Source: Scylla paramamosain
Taxonomy: Eukaryota; Arthropoda; Malacostraca; Decapoda; Portunidae
NCBI RefSeq assembly: GCF_035594125.1
Contig: NW_026973712.1
Span: forward strand, 157,501 to 221,500
DNA length: 64,000 nucleotides
Direction of reading: 5' to 3'
Shown: positions 13,211-22,904 of the stretch, piece after piece
Numbering within the stretch: position 1 is the stretch's first letter
How the letters are laid out: each line of letters begins with the position of its first letter
Translations under genes and position numbers: made by a program
Notes under the pieces: generated by a model
What the model saw: only the letters and a program-made list of their open reading frames with translations
Database searches by the model: none
Told to the model about the DNA's origin: nothing

Positions 13211-13413
13211 AGTCTGTCTTTATTCTTATTTTGGGTCCCCATTGGAAAGGGATAGTCTCATTGACCACTGCACTACAAGCCAAATAACTTAAAAACACCC
13301 TTAAAATAAAAATGATGGCTACTCTTCACAACCACAGTGCTGCATCCCTCTTTTCTAAACATCTTCACTCTAACCCCTACTTCCCTGCTCCCTCCAGTGA
13401 CAGCCTCCTTCAC

Positions 13414-13523
13414 CTCTGGGTTCACTTGAGGAGCTGCCATCAGCCACCCAATGACATTCATTTGCAGGTTCTTGGTGACAGAGTTCTCCTGGATCTTCAA
13501 ATTTTCAGGATACACCACCAAGC
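13414..13523 (-). CDS. Fibrocystin-L-like exon, distal cassette (exon 2B)
   Basis: A TTCTCCTTACAG acceptor precedes 13523. With two leading bases the exon reads LVVYPENLKIQENSVTKNLQ and on to a proposed CCAGAG|GTGAAG donor after 13414. This ends in phase 0, as the next exon needs. The start is a clear duplicate of the proximal exon (LVVYPSHLVIKEYPMVKSL at 17.5 kb). The preceding exon 1B ends with one base, so the join is in frame. The donor choice is inference; an open frame continues past it to 13273. Confidence 0.55.
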
Positions 13524-13540
13524 CTGTAAGGAGAATTGGT

Positions 13541-13542
<2 letters not shown>

Positions 13543-13588
<46 letters not shown>
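13543..13588. repeat. (GA)n microsatellite
   Basis: GA array in the intron between exons 1B and 2B. Confidence 0.95.
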
Positions 13589-13593
<5 letters not shown>

Positions 13594-13857
13594 ATGTTAG
13601 ATGCAGACAAAATGATAAAGTAAGGTATTAAAATCTTGCATGCAAAAAAAAGATATGCACACTAATAAATACTTAAATTACAAAACGTTAAAACATCCAT
13701 AAACTCCTTGCACATCATACTGAGCTCACACTCCTCTCATTCCCTCAGATGCTACCAACAACTTTATTTAAACAAATAGATAGATAGATAGATAGTCACA
13801 AACACACTCTTATTCCCTCCAAGACACAACAATGACTTGATTTCAAGAGAGATAGAC

Positions 13858-13859
<2 letters not shown>

Positions 13860-13901
<42 letters not shown>
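13860..13901. repeat. (CA)n microsatellite
   Basis: Perfect CA array in the same intron. A small (GATA)n tract lies at 13778-13794. Confidence 0.96.
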
Positions 13902-13902
<1 letters not shown>

Positions 13903-14297
13903 CAGGCTTGGGTCTGAGTACATGTACTCAACCAGATTCCAAATGTAGTGCAGTGGTAGATGTATAGGTAGAGGTAAGGTCAGGGTGACACAAGCCTGTC
14001 CCTCTGGAAGCCAGGTGGTCTGGATTGGTACCAGTGAAGTCATGTGAGTTACAGCCACTGCAGTTCCCACTCCTGCTGCTAATCTGTCAGCACCTTTGTG
14101 TAAATATGTGGAGTGAGAAACAGCTGTCAAATGCCATCTGGACTGACAGGCTGCTGCACTGAGAGGCACACAGCAATCCATCCCCATCAGGTATCAAGCG
14201 AGATTCACCCCAAACTCTCCACATTCACACAGATAGACAGACACAATACACACAGAAATAAATTAATAGATACACATACACATACAGACTTGGTTAC

Positions 14298-14431
14298 CAG
14301 GAGAGACAAAGTGGAGATGCCAACCAGCAGGTACAACAGACACCTGAGCAGCAAGTTGGTATCTAACACTGACCTCACTGATGACGACATCTACAGGAAT
14401 TGTTGACAAGTTGTTCTTGGGTAAATAGATC
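14298..14431 (-). CDS. Fibrocystin-L-like exon, distal cassette (exon 1B)
   Basis: A TTCCTCCAG acceptor precedes 14431. With one leading base it reads IYLPKNNLSTIPVDVVISEV then RYQLAAQVSVVPAGW, and ends at CCTG|GTAACC leaving one base. It aligns with the proximal exon at 18.05-18.17 kb (LYVP..., DVRQQLIAKVAVVSASW). The one-base lead fits the two-base end of the exon at 21.5 kb, and its one-base end fits exon 2B, so the distal cassette can be spliced to the gene body in frame. An alternative donor at GCTG|GTTGGC is possible. Confidence 0.55.
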
Positions 14432-14636
14432 CTGGAGGAAATACACAGAAAAGATCCATTATTGCAGAGACAAACAAAGGCTGGATATTGAGGGGATACA
14501 ACAAAGAGTTAAGGAAAGGGAGGTTTTTCACTGAAGGATCAAAGAAAAGCTGGATATTTGGAAGGGCAACAGGAAAGTTGAGAAGAGGAAAATGTTGGAA
14601 TGATACAAAAAATGCATGTGTTTTCTGTCTGTGCAT

Positions 14637-14743
<107 letters not shown>

Positions 14744-15127
14744 CTCTCTCTACTCACCTCTGTAAAGATCTGGGCCTCACCTTGGCCATGCACTCACATC
14801 CCTCCCCAGTATCTCAATCAATATCTTTTGATCCTGAGAAGAAACAAAAGAACTATGTGGAATGAAAGAGACAAAATATACACAAGAAAACAACAAAACA
14901 CAGTCACTGGACTAACCATCTCAGTGACGTTTAGAAATACTGGAATTTTCAAGGGTACTTCATGTTTCTGGTTTAACAAGTATTCTGCATCACCAGAAGA
15001 AAGAAACACCTATGAGAACATGACTCATTATCATGAAAACAGTCCTTATGAAAGTTGATGGGATTTTCCAAGGACATTTTTTTCATGATTGAGGAAATAG
15101 TTAATAGTATTCTGCATCATCAACCAA

Positions 15128-15596
15128 GCAATCATAAAAACCAGACTCCTCTTTTAAAACAGCTCCCATAACACCTCAGGCATTCCACAATATGGGAATA
15201 AAAGTTAAGGTTCCCCGCACTTCTTACCACAAACCAGAGTCCTCTTTGAAAACAATTCCCATAACACCTCAGGCATTTCACAATATGGGGATAAAAGTTA
15301 AGGCTCCCAGTGTGTCTTACCACAAACCAGACTCTTTGAAAACAGTTCCCATAACTCCTCAGGCATTTCACAATATGGGGATAAAAGTTAAGGTTCCCTG
15401 CACTTCTTACCACAAACCAGACTCTTTGAAAACTGTTCCCATAACACCTCAGTCATTTCACAATATGGGGATAAAAGTTAAGGTTCCCAGTGTGTCTTAC
15501 CACAAACCAGACTCTTCCTCTTTGAAAACAGTTCCCATAAGACCCAAGGCATGAGAGTTAAGGTTCCCTGTGTGTCTCACCACAAAAACTGCTCCA
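15128..15596. repeat. 90-93-bp minisatellite, about five copies
   Basis: The unit contains CACAATATGGGGATAAAAGT and ACCACAAACCAGACTC. Units start near 15181, 15274, 15364 and 15454, with partial copies at each end. Most units are 90 bp (a multiple of three), so the plus and minus strands both show long artefactual open frames. The last partial copy abuts a 176-bp (GA)n array. Confidence 0.93.
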
Positions 15597-15599
15597 TCC

Positions 15600-15779
<180 letters not shown>

Positions 15780-15981
15780 TGAAGGAAAAGACCAGGAGGT
15801 AGAGAATGAGAGAAATGCAAGTAAATGAGGAAGAAGACAAGGAAAAGGAAGACAAGATGAGAAAGAGAAGCATTCAACCACTCCTTTTACTATCAGTGAC
15901 CTTACATTGAAAACTAAACTCTAAACTTGCAGTAAACAATTGTACCAAACTGAGTGAGACAGCATGAGAGTTAGCAAGACA

Positions 15982-16413
15982 TCACATTAATATAAGGACT
16001 GAGAGATGCACAGGGACACCAGAAATGAGACTAAGTTCAGTACTATTCCCAGCACCTGAAACACCATCCTCACTCTCAGTTTCATTCCAGAGAAGCACTT
16101 TTTTCTGAGAGCAGCACAAGATATGGTGCCAAAGGGGAGATGCAAGGACTGGAGGATCCTTAGGGACAGAAGACACAAGGCTAACTTCAGAACCATTCCG
16201 ATTATCTAGAAGAGGGTCCCCAGTCTCACTCTCGTTCAAGAGATGCACAATGTTTCTCCAAGAGCAGCACAAGATCTGGTCCTTGACGTAAACTTTCCTT
16301 GCATTGTAGTGAGTGTCCAAATATCCTGTCACTACTGGGATAGCTATGTTACTGCTGAGGGATGTGCACAGTTTCCCTAGAGCTGTGACAACATGCTCCT
16401 GTGGTCCAGTTAT
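15982..16413 (-). pseudogene. Fibrocystin-L-like terminal exon, proximal cassette (exon 4A)
   Basis: An acceptor (CTTCCTCTGCTTCAAG) precedes 16413. The exon is open for 143 codons to a stop at 15982-15984. It starts ITGPQEHVVTALGKLC and contains KVYVKDQILCCSWRN, matching exon 4B. The last ~90 codons are two diverged copies of a ~45-residue unit (DQILCCSWRN...NESETGD then HHILCCSQKK...NETESED), made by an internal DNA duplication of roughly 135 bp. The exon itself is open. Its cassette is probably decayed because exon 2A carries a TGA and the 1A-2A join is out of phase. Confidence 0.5.
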
Positions 16414-16749
16414 CTTGAAGCAGAGGAAGTGAGAAGAATTAGTGAACTAGAAAAGGACGATGAAAATGGCTGTGAGACATGGAGGGAGAGAGGAGAATAA
16501 GAAAGAGTAATGGAAGTGGCTATAAGAAATAGAGAGTGAAAAGAATTAGTGAAATGAAGAGAAAACTTAAATGAAAGTGACTGTAGGAAGTAGAGGAAGA
16601 GAGAAGAATTAGTGGAAAGAATATAAAAGCAATAAAAATGACTACAGGAAGACAAGAAAGCGAAGAACGAGCTTGCTTTTGACATTCTTTTACCACAGAA
16701 GAAAGAATGAAAAATACAGCCATTCAATTCACCTCTTCACAATACACAC

Positions 16750-16839
16750 CTGGTACTCTGCTATGGTCTTCTTGGAGTCATTGCTGAGAGTGAAATCAAC
16801 GGGACCACAGTACACTCCGTCAGCCAGCAGCCAGCATGT
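16750..16839 (-). pseudogene. Fibrocystin-L-like exon, proximal cassette (exon 3A)
   Basis: It reads TCWLLADGVYCGPVDFTLSN then DSKKTIAEYQ in phase 0 over 30 codons, with a CAG|GTGTGT donor. It aligns with exon 3B and, more weakly, with the gene-body exon at 21.87 kb (KTITIAES). The acceptor (TCAGTAG before 16839) is weak and is chosen because the nearer upstream AGs put a stop in frame. Confidence 0.45.
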
Positions 16840-16908
16840 CTACTGACTGCAGCAACAGACTCAGCACTCCATCCTCCAACTGTATCACATCACCATAACA
16901 TCATTTGT

Positions 16909-16987
16909 GTGCGTGTGTGCGTGCGTGCGTGTGTGCATGCGTGCGTGCGTGCGTGCGTGCGTGTGTGTGTGTGTGTGTGTGTGTGCG
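16909..16987. repeat. (GT)n/(GCGT)n mixed microsatellite
   Basis: GTGCGT- and GT-rich array. Confidence 0.93.
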
Positions 16988-17431
16988 TGGAGCAAGGAGG
17001 GGGTGAGGGTAACTATGCATGATAGAAAGGTTTAAATTGTGTGTGTGGAGGAAAGTGTGCATTAAAGAAAGAAGAAAGAGGAATACAGGATGAGTGAAGA
17101 AATGGATAATGAAGGATAAAGTAGAGGAAAAAGAATACAGCAAAGATGAAGAAAAGATATCATTGAAGGATACATGATATGATAAGAGGGAAAAAGAATA
17201 CACTGCAGGAGGAGAAAAAGGATATCACTGAAGGATATAACAGAAAGGTATAATGAAGGATAAAACAGAAGCAAAAAGAACACAGGAGGCATGAAGAAAA
17301 CAATATTACTGAAGGATGCAAGAGGAAAAAACACAGTGCAGGTGAAGAAAAGAAGATACTGAAGGATATAACGGATGGGCGATAAGGACAGTCATTCTCA
17401 CCCCATCCTCCACACCCTCCAACTGCTTCCA

Positions 17432-17508
17432 TCAGAACGGATCGGTGTGCAAGGACTTGACCATGGGGTACTCCTTGATGACCAGATGTGAGGGATACAC
17501 CACCAGTC
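17432..17508 (-). pseudogene. Fibrocystin-L-like exon with in-frame stop, proximal cassette (exon 2A)
   Basis: A TCTCCCATACAG acceptor precedes 17508. With two leading bases it reads LVVYPSHLVIKEYPMVKSL then HTDPF and TGA at 17432-17434. Exon 2B has G-W at the equivalent place and stays open. No good donor lies before the TGA. This is the main reason for reading the proximal cassette as a decayed duplicate. Confidence 0.45.
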
Positions 17509-17577
17509 CTGTATGGGAGACAGATAATAAACTGCACTCCCAAATGTTTTGCTCTCTCTCTTACCTCCAATACTTCC

Positions 17578-17645
17578 AGTTGTTATGGTGTTTTCAGGGG
17601 TGTTTTCATGGTTCCAGTGATGGTTCAGCAAGGATTCTGTATCTT
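17578..17645. repeat. Single copy of a dispersed ~83-bp unit
   Basis: GTTGTTATGGTGTTTTCAGG, then GTGTTTTCATGGTTCCAGTG, resembles one unit of the tandem array at 47.15-47.47 kb. Confidence 0.55.
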
Positions 17646-17752
17646 TAATAGTCTGTAGTGTGAGGTATTTGGGTTTTAAACAGTACATCAACATGCAATA
17701 CATTTTATCCTAACTTCCATAAGTATGTACATCAGTATACAAGATTTTCCTT

Positions 17753-17786
17753 TATGTAAGAGGAACTCTGGCTAAGGCCAACAAAA

Positions 17787-17834
<48 letters not shown>

Positions 17835-18022
17835 AAAAAGAAATGAAATGAAATAAAATAAAATGAAATAAAATAAATAAATAAATAAATAAAAATAAAA
17901 GGGCCCACTGAGGTACCAGTCTCTAGAAGACAGAGCCAAAAAAATTACCCTAAATTTAAGAAGTGTCTTATATAAGGAAGTACAGACACAGGCAGGGAGC
18001 TCCAGAGTTTACCAGACTGACA
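17753..18022 (-). mobile_element. Jockey-like LINE 3'-end fragment with internal (GA)n
   Basis: ATGTAAGAGGAACTCTGGCT, then CCCACTGAGGTACCAG and GGCAGGGAGCTCCAGAG, match the 3' end of the Jockey-like copies, but a (GA)n/A-rich tract (17791-17895) is inserted. It stops within ~27 bases of the host exon at 18.05 kb and may have removed that exon's native donor. Confidence 0.75.
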
Positions 18023-18048
18023 CCAATACTCGAGAGGACTCCACGTAC

Positions 18049-18174
18049 CAGCTAGCGGAGACGACAGCAACCTTGGCTATGAGTTGCTGTCTCACGTCAG
18101 GCGCCTCAAATATGACGTTCTCAAAGGTGAGCATTGACACGGCCTCATCTGGTACATACAGCCTGACACAGGGT
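18049..18174 (-). pseudogene. Fibrocystin-L-like exon, proximal cassette (exon 1A)
   Basis: An ACTGACAACAG acceptor precedes 18174. With one leading base it reads PCVRLYVPDEAVSMLTFENV, then FEAPDVRQQLIAKVAVVSAS. The best donor (GCTG|GTACGT) leaves two bases, which does not fit the two-base lead of exon 2A, so the join is out of phase. LINE fragments lie 27 bases downstream and about 40 bases upstream. Homologous to exon 1B. Confidence 0.5.
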
Positions 18175-18212
18175 CTGTTGTCAGTATTTGTGTTGGGAAG
18201 ATATGGGTGGTG

Positions 18213-21200
18213 ATATTTTTATTTATTTATTTTTTCAAGTAGGAGGGACACTGGCCAAGGGCAACAACCCTCCCCCTCCCCCAACCAAAAAATAAAAAGA
18301 CCCACTGAGATGCCAGTCCCATAAAAGGGTCCAAAGCAGCAGTCAAAAATTGAAGGATAAGTGTCTTGAAACCTCCTTCTTGAAGGAATTCCAGTCATAG
18401 GAAGGTGGAAAGACAGAAGCAGGCAGGGAGTTCCAGAGTTTACCAGAGAAAGGAATGAATGATTGAGAATACTGGTTAACTCTTGCATTAGAGAGATGAA
18501 CATAATAGGGGGTGAAAGAAAGAAGAAAGTCTTGTGCAGCGAGGCCGTCAGAGGAGGGGAGACATGCAGTTAGCAAGATTAGAAGAGCAGTTAGCATGAA
18601 AACAGCGGTAGATGATAGCAAGAGATGCAACATTGCAGTGATGAGAAACCGGCTGAAGACAGTCAGTTAGAGGAGAGGAGCTGATGAGACAAAAAGCTTT
18701 TGATTCCATAATGTCTAGATGAGCAGTACAAGTGGAACCCCCCCAGACATGTAAAGCATACATGGACAGATAAGGCCCCTGTACAGAGTTAGCAGTTGGG
18801 GGGGATGAGAAAAACTGGTGAAGATGTCTCAGAACATCTAATTTCATAAGAGCTGTTTTAGCTAGGGATGTGATGTGAAATTTCCAGTTTAGATTATAAG
18901 AAAAGGACAGACCAAGGATGTTCAGTGTAGAAAGGGGGACAGTTAAGTGTCACTGAAGATGGGATAGTTATCTGGAAGGTTGTGTCAAGTTGATAGGTGG
19001 AGGAATTGAGTTTTTGAGGCATTGAATAATACTAAGTTTGCTCTGCCCCAATCAGAAATTTTAGAGAGATCAGAAGTCAGGTCTTCTGTGGCTTCCCTGC
19101 ATGAACTCTTTACTTCCTGAAGGGTTGGACTTCTACAAAAGACGTAGAAAAGTGCAGGGTGGTATCATCAGTGTAGGAGTGGATAAGACAAGAAGTTTGG
19201 TTTAGGTCACTGGAGAATAATAAGAAGAGAGTGGGTGATAGGACAGAACCCTGAGGAACACCACAGTTAATAGATTTAAAGGAAGACTAGTGATCATCTA
19301 CCACAACAGCAATAGAACGGTCAGAATGGAAACTTAAGATGAAGTTACAGAGAAAAGGATAGAAGGCGCAGGAGAGTAGTTTGGAAATCAAAGCTTTGTG
19401 CCAAACTCTATCAAAAACTTTTAATATGTCCAAAGCAACAGCAAAAGTCTCACCAAAATCTTTATAAGAGGATGACTAAGACTCAGTAAGGAAAGCCAAA
19501 AGATCACCAGTAGAGTGGCCTTGATGGAACCCATACTGGTGATCAGATAGAAGGTTGTGAAGTGATAGATGTTTAAGAATCTTCTTGTTGATGATTGATT
19601 AAAAAACTTTAGATAGGCAGGAAATTAAAACAATAGGATGGCAGTTTGAGGGATTTGAAGTCACCCTTTTTAGGAACAGGCTGAAAGTAGGCAAACTTCC
19701 AGCAAGAAGGAATGGTAGATGCTGACAGAGTTGAAAGAGTTTGACTAGGCAAGGTGCAAGCATAGAGGCACAGTTTCAGAGAACAATATGAGGCACCCCA
19801 TCAGGTCCATAAGCCTTCCGAGGGTTTAGGCCAGGGAGGGCATGAAAACATGACTGTGAAGAATTTTAATAGGTAGCATGAAGTAGTCAGAGGGTGGAGG
19901 TGAGGGAGGAACAAGCCCTGAATTGTCCAAGGTAGAGTTTTTAGCAAAGGTTTGAGCAAAGAGTTCAGGTTTAGAGATAGATGTGATAGCAGTGGTACTA
20001 TCCGGTTGATATAAAGGAGGAAAAGAAGGAGAAGCAAAGTTATTGGAGATGTTTTTGGCTTGGTGCCAGAAGTTACAAGGGGAGTTAGATCTTGAAAGAT
20101 TTTGACACTTTCCATTAATAAAGGAGTTTTTGGCTAGTTGGAGAACAGACTTGGCATGGTTCCGGGCAAAAATATAAAGCCCATGATATTCTGGTGATGG
20201 AAGGCTTAAGTACCTTTTGTAGGCCACCTCTCTATCATGTATAGCAAGAGAACAAGCTGTGTTAAACCAAGATTTGGAAGGTAAAGAGTGAGGAATGTAC
20301 ACCTCCATGTCAGACTCTACTACCTCTGTTATGTACTCTGCACACAGACAGGTCTCTGACATGGAAGCAGTAGTCATTCCAAGGAAAATCAGCAAAATAC
20401 CTCCTTGGGTCCCTGCAGCTAGCAGAGGCAAAATCCTAGAGGCACTTCTGCTTATGGGGATGCTGAGGAAGGATTGGAGTGATAGGACAAGATAAAGATA
20501 TGAGATTGTGACTGGATGAGCCCAACAGAGAAGAGAGGGTGACAGCATAAGCAGAAGGATTAGAGGTTATGAAAAGGTTAATAATGTTGGGCATATCTCC
20601 AAGATGGTCAGGAATACAAGTAGGGTGTTGCACCAATTGCTCTAGGTTGTGGAGGATAGCAAAGTTGAAGGCTGGTTCACCAGGATGGTCAGTGAAGGGA
20701 GAGGAAAGCCAAAGCTGGTGGTGAACATTGAAGTCTCCAAGAATGGAGATCTCTGCAAAAGGGAAGAGGGTCAGAATGTGCTCCACTTTGGAAGTTAAGA
20801 AGTCAAAGAATTTTTTAAAGTCAGAGGAGTTAGGTGAGAGGTATACAGCACAGATACATTTAGTTTGAGAGTGACTGTAATCGTAGCCAGATGGTGGAAA
20901 ACTCGGAAGATTCAAGAGCATGGGCAAGAGAGCAGGTTAAGTTGTTGTGCACATAAATGCAACATCCAGCTTTGGATTGAAAATGAGGATAGAGAAAGTA
21001 GGAGAACAAAAATGGGGCTAATGTCAGTTGCCTTAGACACCTGTGTTTCAGTGAGGAAAAGAAAATTAGGTTTAGTAGAGGAGAGATGGTGTTTTTACAG
21101 ACTGAAAATTGGATCCAAGACTGCAAATGTTGCAGGAGTTAATGAAGAAAAAGTTGAGCGGTGTCAAGACACTTAGGGTCGATACCAGAAGAGCAGTCTG

Positions 21201-21499
21201 ACCTGGGGACATTTGTTGTCCCCTCCCCCGATGGTGACTCTATGAGGCTGGTGTAGGAGTCTCCATGATAATTGAGTGAAGGGTGTGTGTGTAATTAGAT
21301 GCTTGTAGTTTTGTGTGAAGGAAGAGAGTTGTCTTTAGAGAGCAGGCTGTGACTGTCCCCTTTTCTTGTGAGACACAAAGGGAAACATTCATTGAGGTCA
21401 CAGCTGCGTTTAATGATAAGTTCACAGCACCCCATCATCCAGTGCTTTAGACCTCACTGGGAGTAATTATCATTTTGGCAGGTGCCTGCTGCCTCCTCC
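18213..21499 (-). mobile_element. Jockey-like LINE, near full length, copy J2
   Basis: On the minus strand from 21499: the 5' region shared with other copies (GGAGGCAG...), the endonuclease ([14 protein letters not shown] near 20735 and later a [10 protein letters not shown]...SSHNLISLS block), the linker (KSWFNTACSLAIHDREVAYK), RT motifs in broken frames (19.8-19.1 kb) and the C-terminal region (LHVWGG; GKLWNSLPASVF). The tail is T/A-rich at 18213-18236 on the plus strand. Internal frameshifts and stops make it inactive. It lies in an intron of the fibrocystin-like gene, in the same orientation. Confidence 0.92.
19826..20548 (-). pseudogene. Jockey-like LINE ORF2 part (EN end to RT start)
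   Basis: A 240-codon open part of copy J2 covers the end of the endonuclease and the linker to the RT. It contains KSWFNTACSLAIHDREVAYK and ICARNHAKSV-type sequence. It has no native start or stop; it is the longest undamaged stretch of this copy. Confidence 0.7.
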
Positions 21500-21534
21500 T
21501 TGTAACATTCTCTTCTGTTTCTTACTTGGCATAC

Positions 21535-21598
21535 CTCTGGATAACCTCAAAGTGTCCCTCAGCAGTCTTTGCCAGCAGTTTGCCCACAAATGTCTGGC
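21535..21598 (-). CDS. Fibrocystin-L-like internal exon
   Basis: The acceptor is CTCTCTCCTCCTCAG and the donor is CAGAG|GTATGC. With two leading bases it reads QTFVGKLLAKTAEGHFEVIQ and leaves two bases. The two-base lead fits the one-base end of the exon at 21.87 kb. The two-base end fits the one-base lead of both exon 1A and exon 1B. The 5' end of LINE J2 lies 36 bases past the donor. Confidence 0.6.
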
Positions 21599-21865
21599 CT
21601 GAGGAGGAGAGAGAAGAGGCTCAGGAAAGAAAATACAGTACAGATGCAATTCCTCTCAACTTCTGTGCTTTCTTATGGAAGGATAACAGAGAAGGTATAA
21701 TTTTACTCCCTTCATCTATCTACTTATCTATACACCAGGCCACCAATCCCAGACAAAGCACCACTCACTCACACACACATCACTCACACTCTTAGGCCCA
21801 CTGGTCTCTGGTGGGAAGGAACAGTGTTGTGGACTTCCCTACAACACCCTAGTGACTGTACTTAC

Positions 21866-21912
21866 AAGACTCTGCTATGGTTATGGTCTTCACAGAAGAT
21901 AGTAACACAATT
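21866..21912 (-). CDS. Fibrocystin-L-like internal exon (5' edge uncertain)
   Basis: An excellent donor (TCTT|GTAAGT) ends an open stretch reading GIVLLSSVKTITIAES with one base left over. That complements the lead of the next exon. The sequence resembles exons 3A/3B (K-T-I-A-E). The acceptor is not resolved; the 5' edge given is approximate. Confidence 0.4.
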
Positions 21913-22348
21913 CCTCTCATAAATTTTATGAGTCATGTGGATGGTCTGGCACCAGCGTGGCAGTACATACATGCCCTGGCCTCACCTTAGGCCAACTGAG
22001 TACTGACTCATTATCCAGTAATTACTGTCCCACTCCCTCCCCTCCCACCACTTAGGGATAACATGCCACACATCTGAAAAAGTCTCCAAAAATCATGCAC
22101 ACACAAAAAAACAGATACAGTATATGAAAAACAGCAAAACATAAGGAGTACCACAAGGTGTAATCTAAAGCCTGAGTGTAAACAAGCTATGTCTCAGACA
22201 CACAACTCAAACTTTGGCAGATTGTTGCCAAAGTGCTGGATGATTTTTCAGTGTGCACAGACCAATGTTGCTTTTTGCACACATTTTCATTCAAAAAAGT
22301 TAATTACAGTCCCTTAATTAACTTAGTAATTTCTGTCCATCTCCTCAC

Positions 22349-22396
22349 CTTGAAAGCCTCACCATCAAACATTAAGCCAGAATTTTTGTAAACAAG
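22349..22396 (-). CDS. 48-nt exon-like unit, copy 3 (open)
   Basis: An AG acceptor (TTCATTCAG) and an AAG|GTGAGG donor bound 48 bases reading LVYKNSGLMFDGEAFK in phase 0. The preceding host exon (26662-26919) ends in phase 0, so inclusion would keep the frame. Related units lie at 22496-22544 and 22627-22674. Whether it is used as an exon is inference. Confidence 0.35.
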
Positions 22397-22495
22397 CTGA
22401 ATGAATGTATCATGATAATAGAAATAATATTGCTTTATTACTTCATGCATGTATGCAAAAAATAAACTTGACTCGATTATTCCTGTCTACCGCAC

Positions 22496-22544
22496 CTTTA
22501 AAGTCTTGCCATCCAAGCACTGGGCCAGAGTCCTTGTCAACAAA
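22496..22544 (-). pseudogene. 49-nt exon-like unit, copy 2 (one-base shift)
   Basis: The same borders (GGCATTCAG acceptor, AAAG|GTGCGG donor) are around FVDKDSGPVLGWQDFK, but one extra base makes it 49 nt. Including it would break the downstream frame. Confidence 0.35.
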
Positions 22545-22626
22545 CTGAATGCCTCTTGATAACAGAATTAGTATTGTTTTATTACGCTATCCCAAAAAAT
22601 TTAACTTGATTTTGTCATCTCCTCAC

Positions 22627-22674
22627 CTTCAATGCCTTGCCATCAAACTACAATCCAGAATCTTTGTCAACAAA
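22627..22674 (-). pseudogene. 48-nt exon-like unit, copy 1 (in-frame TAG)
   Basis: It has the best acceptor of the three (TCTGTTATTGTTCAG) and an AAG|GTGAGG donor. Phase 0 reads FVDKDSGL, TAG, FDGKALK. A still weaker fourth remnant follows near 22745-22785. Confidence 0.35.
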
Positions 22675-22860
22675 CTGAACAATAACAGAAATTATATTGT
22701 TTTATTACTCTATAAAAAAAGAAAAAAAATCATTCCTGTCTGTCTCCTCACTTCCTCACATCATGTTAACAAAGATTATATTATTTTATTACTCTTTATA
22801 TGTAACATTGGTGTATCTTTGAGTCCTTTCATGGGAACCAAAAAGGCCTGAAAGTTTACT

Positions 22861-22862
<2 letters not shown>

Positions 22863-22899
<37 letters not shown>
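22863..22899. repeat. (CA)n microsatellite
   Basis: CA array immediately upstream of a CR1-like LINE. Confidence 0.95.
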
Positions 22900-22902
<3 letters not shown>

Positions 22903-22904
22903 AA

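Noticed and set aside
15192..15554. 120-codon repeat protein (GIKVKVP...SYHKP) on the plus strand
   Set aside because: The 90-bp minisatellite unit is a multiple of three, so openness is expected by chance. The opposite strand is equally open, and there is no start context or splice evidence.
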